This document shows, piece after piece, positions 22,801-34,800 of a stretch of DNA of 64,000 nucleotides (the stretch's first letter is position 1; each line of letters starts with the position of its first letter). The stretch is from NCBI GenBank assembly GCA_030847615.1, contig JAUMIR010000002.1, positions 198,693,809-198,757,808 on the forward strand. The letters run 5' to 3'. The notes beneath the pieces were generated by a model. That model ran no database searches and was not told the DNA's origin. It saw only the letters and a program-made list of their open reading frames with translations. Source of the DNA: Gambelia wislizenii. Its lineage: Eukaryota > Chordata > Lepidosauria > Squamata > Crotaphytidae. Both the position numbers and the translations under genes were made by a program.

Positions 22801-25800
22801 GAGCCAGGGAGATGGCATTGGCAAAGAAGGCTGGGATGCAAGACGGGCTCCTGAGGACACGCACAGCCCACTACATTTTGGGCTGCCAGTAATGGAATAA
22901 ACTGCATATTTTCTTACAGCAGTTTATCAGGCCCTACTTCGGCTTCCCCCATCTCAGCCCTGTATCTCCCTGGGGATGGTGAGGACTGCCCAGGGGCAGA
23001 ATGGGGCAAATGCCCCGCGTCATATGGACATCAGAGCTCTGAGAGGGGGGAAGCCAGGATATTTAGCCTGTGTTGACAAGCCCCAAGTGTTGCATGATAA
23101 CAATTTTTAACAAGCCAATCTTCATATACAGCCAAGAGGAAGTCTGCTGACATAGCTTTTTTTTAACCACTGTTGGGTGTGGAGCATGAAATCAAATGGC
23201 ATCTATGGCATAGATCCTGAGCCCAGATAAGACAGAGGATGGCATGAAGCACACCATGAAGCACAGTTAGACAACCACTCCAGGCAGTAATCACTGGTAG
23301 ATGTGGCGAGGTATGGCAGTCCTCCACTGTGCACCATTCCATCTTGTTCTCCACATGTCACATGGCCTGCCTCCTTGTCACTTAATTGATACTTCTGCCA
23401 TCAGATCAGTAGGAGACATTGCTTCATTATCATTGCTGAAGTCAACTTCAGCTACCAGTCCAAACGGACTGCTAGGAAGGAGCATGTGACACACCTTGTG
23501 TTTTGCTTCACATATAAAGTTATCTTGGAATGGCCTTGATGTACAACAAAATTGTAACTATAGAAGGCTAATATAAAAGACCCAGAACATCCACATTATT
23601 ATTCCAGATGTTCTGAGTGGAGCAGAATGCACTTCTTCACTAAGGTTCTTCTTGAAGGAAGCAACAAGTAATTTTAGCAATGTTTTTCCTGCTACGAGAA
23701 CACCTTTGAAAACTACACAGTACGTATTCAAAGCCTATTTGCAATGTAAGACTTATTGTATGCAAAATTTGCACATGGCTGCTTGCAGGAAACAGGATTT
23801 TCTGTGCAAAAATGTGGCAAAAATGCTTTCCACAGCATGTAGAGGGCATTGGGGACATTTGGGGGGGGGGGATAAAAATGGGATTTTTTTTGCCATGGGT
23901 ATGTAATAGGATGTGTGCCCCCCCAGGACTCCTAAGGAGTAATGCAGTCCCCTAGCCTTCCACAGTTGCCCACTCCCTTTTTAAGTGATCTAATGATTGA
24001 AAAAAAGGTATACTTTTTAAATAAATAAATAAGGTTTGCTTCTTGCCAGACTGATGCAAAATAAAACAGAGTAGGTAGTAGACCAAGTACAGTCTGCTCT
24101 CCACCTTGAGTCTTTCAGGTTTGCAACCATGAGTCTTGTTCACACCCAGGTCAGGGCACGGAAAGGCTGCCTGGAGTTAAGGGATTGTCAGACCATCACA
24201 GCTTGATCCTGAAGTGTGGCACTTGCTTTAATATTGCATTATACTGTAAGTTCTTTCCAATGGACTCATCTCACTGACAGAATGACTCCTGTTAGCAGGC
24301 CAGGGAGAAAACATCGCTGCTTCCCTCTGCAATCAGGCACCCTCAAATTTGGCTCCAGAAGTGACCCTCCAAAGTAGATGTGTAGAGGTGCCACAGGAGG
24401 ATGTAAGTGGGAGGAAGGGAGAGGAAATTCCCATAGGGTGAGTCAAAATCCACTTGGGTAGCAATAGATTCCATCTGAGAGATGTCGTGCTTATTTGAGA
24501 ATTACTGACAGACTGAGGGCCCCTGGCTGGACATGAAAAACAACTTACCAACGCAATCACAGCCTGCTTTCGAATCTCAGCTTTTTCATCCTTCAGTTGC
24601 CTATGGAGATAATGGAAACATTAATTGGAACTTTGGGGTGGGATTGTTTCTATATCCCTGAGACTTTTTTTTTTTAAAAAAAGAGGACAGCAGAATTGAA
24701 TTCAGCTGATCCACATTCAGTTCAATCAAAGGGGAAGTCTTATGTATGTCTAAACTTAATCCCACCTGTGTGACCAATCCCAAGAAGAGGGCTGTAGTTC
24801 TATATATGCTTTTAGGCAATAGGATCAGTTTAATTTCATTTAATTTCTGAGAGAACAGCACAGGATTAGGTGCTCTTTCACACTTCATAATTATAGCACG
24901 ATGATTCCAATTTAGCGTCCATGGCTCCCTCCTACAGAATCCTGGGCTTGGTAGTTTAGTCAGAGGCACCAGAGGAGGAGCTCCTTGGCTGAGGATTTTA
25001 AAGGCCCCTCCCTCAACTACAAACCTCAGGAATCCACAAGATGGAACCACAGCAGTTAAAGTAGAGTCATAGCTATAATTGTGTGGTGTGAAAGTAATGA
25101 GGGTTTGAACAGGCTATTTCTTTGGAACATCAGGAACAGTATGATGTTCACAGTTTCTGCAGCACACACTAACCCTGAATCAAAATGAGCCACTTAGAGC
25201 CTTATCACGCTTTGAAGAAAAGCGGCAAAGCAGCAGGAATATTTTGATTTTTTTGTAGCATGATGCCGGCATCCTTCCAGCATTCTCTCTTTCAGATCAC
25301 ATGAGGGAGAGAGGTAAAATTGTGATTTTCTGCTAACCAGAAAAACCCTCATGCAATCCAAATGAGAGAACACTAGAAGGATGCCAGTGTCATGTGGGAA
25401 GACAGCAGGAAAAACAGAAAGTTCCTGCTGCATAGCTGTTTTTCTTCAAAGGGCTCTTAGTCAGTGTGCAATAACAATTGAGGAGGACACAGAGCTTCCC
25501 TGCTAGGATGACAGAGTCCTGCCTGCCCTGCTGCTGTTCTGCTTCTGACTTGCTTGCAACCTCTTCCCACAGAGTGATGACATGATGACAACCAGAAGCT
25601 CCTTGCTGAACCCATTTCACTCTGATATCCATATTTTCTCTCATGAAAGGGGAACCACCCACCCTTTCGCATAGCTTAAATACAGGGGCAGATTACAGGT
25701 GACAGATGACAAATGCCAGGGGCTGATTGTCCTCCCAGGTGAACTGCCTGCTGATAACACCACTGCCAAAATTTGGCAGCCTTGCTGAGTTCCCCACTGC

Positions 25801-28800
25801 CACTGAAATCCAACGGCAACTGTGGGAGCTCTCTGTGGTGCAAGAAGCCATTAGAATCCCACTCTGCAGGCAGATCCTCTCCTTTCCATCTATAAAAGGA
25901 GGAGAAGGAATCAAGGATGAAAGGGAGTATCTGTAGGTCTTGCTTCCCAGCAACACTAACACCACTGCTACCAATTTACAACAGTGTGGATTTTGGTGGT
26001 GGCTACAGTGGCACTGAGTCAGCATGGTGTAATGGTTAGTGCATTAGACAATGACAGGGTTCAAATCCCCGCTGAGCCATGGAATACCACTGGGTGATCT
26101 TGGACAAGTCACACTCTCTCAGCCTCAGAAGGAAGCAAGGGCAAACTCTCTAAACAAATCTTGCCAAGAAAACCCAGGGATAGGATAGCCTTAGGGTGCC
26201 TATAAGATGGGAATGACTTGAAGGCACACAACAAAAACAGTAGAGCCACCAATGTTCAGTGACACTTTTTGCAGTGGCAGTGGGTTTGTAAAAGCTAGCC
26301 TGTAGGGCTGGGTATCTTATAGGTTGCATGCTGCCAAGCCTGCAGTATAGTAAATATGCATTTTTTAAAAAGTATAAATGCTGCTTTATTTTGAGGAAAA
26401 ATTACTCTAGGGCCTCCAATATAGAATGTGCTATCTGAGGAGGAAGCCTACAGCAGTTTTGTCACAAAACACAACCCTCTAGAGGTGCAACTGTTTTTTA
26501 TTCTAATCAATAATGCCAAGTTTCAGCACTTTTTTTTAAAAAAAATGCATATTTAATCATAAGGTGTCATTTGGCTCCTAAGGCAGAAATACCAACTGAA
26601 AATCTTTTGAGGCTTCATTCTAAATCCATTTACTAGAGGTTAAGTCCAACTGAATACAGCAAGCCTTATTTCTGAGGAATGTACTAAGAGGGAAAAAGCA
26701 ACATAAAAACTGGCCTCTATAAGGAAACTATTCCATGCCCTCCAGTAAGCCCACATCGATCACCATACCAATATGTTCACTGTAGCATTTCAAATCAAGC
26801 TTCAGAGATCTGTTTTTTGGTTTTACAGCTTAAAGTACTGTAAGATCTTGCAATACTAAACAGGAGCAGAGGACAGGGTGGAACAAACGAACAAATCAAA
26901 GCTATGTACTGTCTGAAATTATAGATCTGTCATACTTATCAGATCTGAAAAATAATAATCTGAACACATCTTAAACCAGATCAGGATTTCTTTGGCTGTA
27001 ACCATGTGGATTCTAGTCTTCAAGAATACTATTGAAGCAATAGGTACTGTTAAAGAGAATGGGGGTTGGAGGTAACAGGAGATAAAACATAGATAATGCT
27101 TCCACCACAGGCAATGTATGGCTTACCTATAGCTCCTCCTCACACACCTTACTGATATCTAGTGGCATGGGAGCTGCTTCCTGTAGTGTGATCCCATGCA
27201 GCTTGGGAAGGGCCATGGCTTGGGTGTAGAACATATGATTAACATACGGAAGATCATGCTGATGTTCACTCTCTGGCATCTTAGGAAAAGTTCCTATCTG
27301 AAGCTCAGGGAAATCACTGCCAGTCAGAGGGCACTTGCAAACTGGTTTAAAGAAGCATGCATTCTTGCAATATACTGTAGCTTCTTGGGTTTTCTGGTTG
27401 TTGTCTCCTTCAAATCCACCCAATCCATTCTTTTTATGGCTGTTTGTATTGTTTTTATGATCTGCACTGGGGCTCTTGAAATAGGCATAGTTCTGTAGAC
27501 TGAGAGACCGAGGGTCCTTTGCCATTTGTCATCAAATTGGTATCTGTCTGAAGGTCTCTTTTAGCACCTCTGTATGCCTGAGCATCCTTAACTGGCTTCT
27601 GTTGCTTCAAGGACACATATTTATGACTGCTTATAAAAAATTGCCTAAAAGACTACCAGAGGGCCTGATCATTCTCCCATATAAATATCTTGAGATTCCA
27701 GTACTTAAGAATGCTTAAGTGGATTGTTGATGTTAACAATGCCTGTCTGGATTTTACCATTGATCATGAGTTGGACATCCAGGTGGCCAAAGGTGATAAA
27801 AGGGACCCTCCAGACAGATACAGATTAGCTGACAAACAGCAAAGGACACTCAATCCCTCAGTCTAAAGAGGGAGGGATGAGAAGCCATGCCTGTTCCACA
27901 CTTCCAACATTTTTTTAATGGGGTTCATGGTTTGCTGAGGTGATCCTATGGTTTCAAGGCCAAAATTTTCTCCTCTTTTCTTTTCTTTTTAAATTTTCCC
28001 CTCATACTTGCAGTATTATAGTGCAGCTATGACATTTCACTGATGCATAATAATGCTAAGGATTTTTATTTACTTTTTTAAGGAGACAAGAAAGAAACCC
28101 TTTTTGTCCCAATATGTTTCAGAATTAAAAAGAAATCCACTTGAGAACAGGAATAAAATGTTGCAACTAGAGCCAGGAACTGCCAGAAAATAGTCGAGGA
28201 CAACATAAACATTATTTGAGTTTCTTTAAAAAAAAAATGAGAACCAAAGCAACAGTGGTCTGTCCCAACGTCCCACCCCATTTGCCCCATCTGGAGCACC
28301 CCAGAGTAGACCATACAGATGGATTAGTGGTCTCTCCCAGCATAAGACAGCTTCCTCTGCTCCTATGGGCCTTTCCTATTCAGTCATCATTTTCCCTTCT
28401 TAATATTAAATAGACCAAATGCTAAACTATCTGGGTCTCAAAGACCATCCCATAAACAAATATTATCTCCTAAAATTATTTCTTACATATGCTGGAGGAA
28501 AGAATGGAGCGCAGCAAGCCATTGCTTTTTTTATGCCACTTACTTCTCTACTATCTCCCAGACTCGCTTCTTCATCTTCAGTTCTTCAATAGCCAAGGCC
28601 ACACACTGCCTCACTACCTGGGTGGAGATGGAGAATGGGAGAGGCAATTGTTAAATATCAACCATCTGGTGCTGAGAGATTCAAGCTGGATCAAGAATTT
28701 GATCTGCAGCAGAGCCTAAAGCAGGATGATATTTTTCCCCATGAGAGGGGACATTCTTCTTTCACTTCGCTTAAAGTGGTTGTGTGCTCAGGACCCACTG

Positions 28801-31800
28801 AAACAAAAAACTGCCTAAGGTGTGTGCAACCCTTAGTCTGGAATTCCCTGGCAGGACTTGCACAACTGTTAGGGAGCATACAGGCACTTGCCTCAAATGT
28901 TTCTCAACCTGAGTGGCCATGGGTGAACACTAGGAAGACAGTCTACTAAACACACACATACCACACTGCCATGGCTGGGTTGAAAGAGAAGTAGCCAAAA
29001 ACTTAAGGTGGGTAGGTTATATGTTAACTAAGAAATCATGACACATACTGTTGCTTCAGAGGAAGTTAAGATAGGTGGGCTTCCTTCTCCAGATTAGTGA
29101 TTCAATAGGTGTTAGATAACAGAGCAAGTAAGGGACAATTAGAGTTAGGAGACAGGATATCTAGAGAAATAATTACAGTCAGCCCTCCATATCCACAGAT
29201 TCTGCATCTACTGATTCAACTAAAAAGCAAACCTTGATTTTGCCATTTTATATAAGGGACACCATTTTACTATGCCATTGTATATAATGGGATTTGAGCA
29301 TCCATTGATTTTGGTATTCACGGGGGGTCCTGGAACCAAGCCCCAGCAGATACCAAGGGCCCACTGTACAAGATGAAACAACCTCCTCTAGCTCAACAGG
29401 AAAATGTTAGCATAAAAACGGGTGTCTTAAAATGAGATAGCTCATTTCCATTGGGGCACTAAACTGGGCATCCTATGCTCTCAAACATCACAAAATCAAG
29501 GTCTAACAAATTCCTCGCTTGCCTTGCAGACAATTTCATTGTCCAGAAGGTGGAAGAGGCAACAAGGAGATCAGCTATTTTAGATCTGGTCCTAACCAAC
29601 ACTGATGACCATGGGCCTGTCTAAACAGTGAAAATATCCCTCATGGAACTCGTTGAGAATCCTACCAGTCTAAACAGGATCCAGCACCAATCCACACTAT
29701 ACAGGAGGAGGGGGGCCCAAAACAGCAAAAACAATGGTAAAGCAGGTTTCCCCATACTTTTTCACAAACTATGAGGCGGATGCGCATTTTTGCTCATTTG
29801 GACTATTGAACATTAAAAAACTTGAGGGGAAGCACAAAGCTCATTGGCCGGGTGAGAGCAGGGGCAGAGCTTGCTAGGAGGGCAAGTGCCTCCTGCCACC
29901 ACGTTGGATTTTTGCCTTAGCAATCACTCACTAAGGCAATAAAAAGAATCAATATCTTCTGTTTTGCTTTCTTATAAAATTGGAGAATTGCTCTATCACA
30001 CCAGTGCACCTTGGGATGACTTAAAAAAAACTGCCAGTGGTGAAGAACTAACACGAGTAAATCACTGGCAACTGCCATCAGGAATGCAAGGCTTATGGGG
30101 CTTCTGAGGCCAGAAAAACATTTAGACATGTCACTGCTGCTGCAAGATGCCAATACTATGAGGTACCATATATTCTGACATATAAGACTGCTTTTTAACA
30201 CTTGAAAATCTTCTCAAAAGTGGGGGGTCGTCTTATAGGCCCAGCAGATCTTTTCACTTGCTTTGAGAATAACTGCCTTATCTTTGAAGTGTTAAATTGC
30301 CTGGGCAATTTTCCCAGCAGAGCCTTCCTCTCCTGTGAGAATGACTGCTTTGCTTTTCAAGTGTTAAATTGCCCTCCAAGCTCAGGAGAGAAGAAAAACA
30401 GTGCATTAAAATGATGTTAGCCTAAAATTAGAATTTCTGGATTCAAACTTATCATTTTGCATCAAGTTTTGTCTATGGAGAAATTCTCTTATCTGAATAA
30501 AAGCTTCTGGCAGAGTTAAATCATTCTTTAATTGCAAGGTATTTATTATGGGATTGTATTTTGGTAAACTTGCCAGGATGATTCCCATTTGCATAGCTTT
30601 GGGGGATTTCCTCTCCAGGAGTTTGCAAGTGGCTCTAAAATCATTAATGTGCTCATTCAAAAATTTGGGATTTGATAGCTTCATATTAACCAGCTTCATA
30701 TTAACCAACTTAATTATTAATGCAACCCTACTTTCCGAAGATTGAACACCACAGAGATTTTTCAAAGTATCCCATGCTTTTTTAGTTGTTCTCAGTCCTT
30801 TAACTTCACAGACTATTCCATCATCTACAGCCACTGATCTGGCTGGCTGGAGGGGGGGGGCAAACTCTATATTTTGACTTAAAAATTGGGAGGGGGGCGT
30901 CTTATATGCCCAGTCATATTATATGCCAGAATATACAGTATTTTAGGGGGTTTTTTCCCCTCATGTAGTTGGGCCCCTGGTTAGTGGAGTTGAAGTGGCA
31001 GAATCCTTAGGTGGGAGTGACCATGTTCTCCTGGAATTTGTGATACAGTGGAAAGGGGAAGCCAAGTGTAGTCAGGCATGCATTCTAGACTTTAAGAAAG
31101 CTGATTTCAGACAACTTAGGGAAATACTGGGTATGATCTCCTGGTCAGAAATACTAAAAGAGAAGGGAATTCATGGTGGATGGGAGTTTCTTAAAAGTGA
31201 GATACTGAAGGCACAACTTCAAACAGTTCCAATGAGGAGGAAAAATGGGAGGTGTCTAACAAACCCAGGATGGATATCTAAAGAACTTTCAACTGAACTA
31301 AGACTTAAAAGGGGCATGTACAAGAAATGGAAAAGGAGGGAATCACCAAAGAAGAATTCAGACAAATAGCCAGCTCTTGTAGGGAAAAAGTCAGAAAAGC
31401 TAAAGGGCAGAATGAGCTGAGGCTTGCTAGAGAGGTTCGAAATAATAAAAAGGGCTTTTTTGTTATGTCCATAGCAAAAGGAAGAACAAGGAAATGGTAG
31501 GGCCACTATGTGAGAAGATAGTGAAATGCAAACAGTGAACAGAGAAAAGGCAGAATTACTCAAAACACCTTCTCTGCCTCATCTTCTCCCAGAATGAAAA
31601 TAGTGTCCAACCAAGGGATAATGGAACAGATGATGCAGTAAGCGAAGTGCAGCAAAGAATAGGTAATGAAGTAGTACAAGAACAAGGGTCTCTATGTAAC
31701 ATTTGTCGACCTCACCAAAGCCTTTGACACTGTAAGTAGAAAAGGTCTGTGGCAGATCCTGGAAAAACTAGGATGTCCCCCCAAATTCCTTAAAATGATT

Positions 31801-34800
31801 ATCTTGCTACACGAGGGCCAGCGTGGTCAAGTCAGATATGGCGATGCTCTTTCAGAGCCCTTTCTAATAACTAATGGAGTGAAGCAAGGTTGTGTTCTTG
31901 CACCAACTTTATTTACAATCTTCTTTAGCACGATGCTCCAAAGGGCTATGGCAGAGCTTGAAGAAGACGACGGCATCTATATACGCTACCGTACTGATGG
32001 TAGCTTGTTTAACTTAAGCCATCTGAGGGCTCACACTAAGACTCTAAACTATCTAGTCCGTGAGCTGCTCTTCGCCGATGATGCTGCCCTTGTTGCCCAC
32101 ACAGAAGCAGCTCTGCAGCGCCTAACGTCCTGCTTTGCAACAGCTGCAGAGCTGTTTGGGCTAGAAGTCAACCTGAAGAAAACAGAAGTTCTTTACCAGC
32201 CTGCACCACAGGACGAACACCACCATCCCCACATTGCCGTCGGCAAATCAGTGCTCAAGTCCGTTCAGCAGTTCACCTACCTGGGAAGCATCATCTCCTC
32301 AGATGCCAAGATTGACAAAGAGATCGATCACAGATTAGCAAAGGCATATAGTGCATTTGGAAGACTTCACAAAAGAGTCTGGAGCAATAAACACCTGAGG
32401 CAAAGCACAAAAATCAGTGTGTATAGAGCCATCGTACTGTCTATCCTCCTTTATGGATCTGAAACATGGGTCACCTATCGCCACCACCTACGACTCCTCG
32501 AGCGCTTTCATCAGCGCTGTCTACGCACAATCCTAAATATACACTGGACTGACTATGTGACGAATGTTGCTGTCCTTGAACAAGCAGGGATCACCAGCAT
32601 TGAGGCCATGATATTGAGAACACAGCTGCGCTGGGCAGGGCACGTTTCTAGGATGGAGGACCATCGCCTCCCAAAAATACTACTCTACGGTGAACTCGCC
32701 ACGGGTCAGCGTAAGAGGGGCGCTCCAAAAAAGCGATACAAAGACTCCCTGAAACAACATCTCAGGCTTGGCCAAATTGATCACCAACAGTGGTCCGCCC
32801 TGGCCTCACATCGGGAGGCATGGAGACGCAATATCCACAATGCTGCAGCCTTATTTGAGAACTCACGACGAACAAGTCTTGAAGAGAAACGACAACGCAG
32901 AAAGAATCACAACCCAAAAACATCACCCAAGGAGACCTTCTGCTGCGCTTTTTGCAACCGGACTTGTTTATCTCGGATTGGCCTTTTTAGTCATCAGCGC
33001 GCTTGCAGAAAGCGCGGGATGAGTCCTTCCTGAATCTTCGTTTGCGAAGAAAAGCCAGAGAGAGAGTACAAGAATACCTGTGTACTCTAAATGAAGTCAA
33101 GTCTCAAGGGCCAGATGAACTACATCCAAGGATATTAAAAGAACTGGCAGAAGTAATCTCAGAACCACTGGTAATAATCTTTGAGAATTCTTGGAGAACA
33201 GGAGAGGTCCCAACAGACTGGAGGAGGGCAAATGTTGTCCCCATCTTCAAAAGCGGAGGGGAGAGGACTCAAACAATTATCACCCAGCCAACCTGACATC
33301 AATACCAGGGAGGATTCTAGAGCAAATCATTAAACAGTCCATCTGTAAGCACTTAGAAAGGGGTGCTGTGATCACTAAAAGTCAACATGGGTTTCTCAAA
33401 AACAAGTCATACCAGACTAATCTGTTTGTTGTTTTTTACAGAGTTACAAGCTTGGTAGATGAAGGGAAGATGAAGATGAAAGTCCCCCATGATATTCTTA
33501 AGCTAGTAAAGTGTGGGCTAGACAATGCTACTGTTAGGTGGATTTGTAATTTGTTGACTGACCAAACCCAAAGCTCTCCTCTTCATTCTGGAGAGAAGTG
33601 ATTAGTGGGGTGTCACAGGGTTCTGTCCTGGGACGAGTGCTATTCAACATCTTTATCAATTACTTAGATGATGGATTATAGGGTATGCTCATCAAATTTG
33701 CAGATGAGACCAAATTAGGAGGGATAGCTAATATCCCAGAGGACAGGATCATAATTCAAAATGACCTTAACAGATTGGAGAGCTAGGCCAAAACTAACAA
33801 AATGAATTCCAATAGGGAAAAATGTAAGGTACTACATTTAGACAGAAAAATTGAAATGCAGAGACAGGATGGGTGACACCTGGCTTGACAATAATACATG
33901 TGAAAGACATCTAAAGGTCTTAGTAGACCACAAGCTGAAAATGAGTGAACATGTCCAGAGGAGGGTGACCAAAGGTGGGAGGTCTGAAAGCCATTATGCC
34001 CTATGAGGAGCAGCTTAGGGAGCTCAGTATGGTTAGCCTGGAGAGGAGAAGGTTAAGAGGGGAGATGATAGCCATGTTTAAATAACTGAAGGGATGTCAT
34101 ATTGCAGACGTTTGTTTGTTTTTTAGAATGGCAATGAAATGATGGAGAAAATATCATTCGACTGTCTCACAAGTGCCTTGTTAAAAACATACAATTTTGC
34201 AAGGAAAGCTGTTAGCAACTTTGGCCAGGGAAGCTGATAAATGTGGCATAACAGGAACTTTCAAGGGGTATGTTTGGCTCCAAAACATTTTGCTAGCTGA
34301 GGCAGAGTAGCAAATGGCAACTGTTTATGGCAAGCTTGTTTTCTGCTGCTCCAGAGAATAGGACATGGAGCAATGGACTCAAACTACAGCAAAAGAGATT
34401 CCACCTAAACATTAGGAAGAACTTCCTGACAGTAAGAGCTGTTTGGCAGTGGAATACGATGCCTCAGAGTGTGGTGGAGTCTCCTCCTTTGGAGCTTTTA
34501 AACAGAGGCTGGATGGCCATCTGTCGGGAGTGCTTTGATTGGGTAATCCTGCAAGGCAGGGGGTTGGACTGGATGGCCCTTCTGGTCTCCTCCAACTCTA
34601 TAATTCTATGATTCTTTCCTCCAGTTTTGCTCAGCTCTCTGGCTCTGTCTGGCAGAACCCCAATCTTTTAGTCTCTGGCTATAGAACCAGCCTCATCAGA
34701 AACTTTCACAGCATACGCCATTTCTAATAATAAATTATTTTTCCCCTACTTTGATATCTTCTTCACAAACTCCTATTCTACCTCAGAAGGGCTCATGCAT

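Larger units (their letters stand above)
30965..34613 (+). mobile_element. Old CR1 LINE, interrupted by two insertions
   Basis: CR1 ORF2 can be followed in broken frames: [19 protein letters not shown] (endonuclease end), then the linker, then [20 protein letters not shown] and [20 protein letters not shown] of the RT, the FADD region at about 33700, the C-terminal part and the 3' tail attctatgattc. It is interrupted by a second LINE at 31683-33064 and by a sequence of about 205 bases at 34118-34325. Many stops show that the host copy is dead. Confidence 0.85.

Noticed and set aside
26030..26075. tRNA gene
   Set aside because: Box A and box B are present, but they belong to a SINE head; no acceptor stem or cloverleaf closes and a SINE body follows.
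27196..27498. 100-codon plus-strand frame with a hydrophobic stretch
   Set aside because: It is antisense to the orphan frame at 27127-27525, has no splice context and no known domain.
31219..31563. 114-codon minus-strand frame
   Set aside because: Antisense of the CR1 ORF2 linker region; no independent support.
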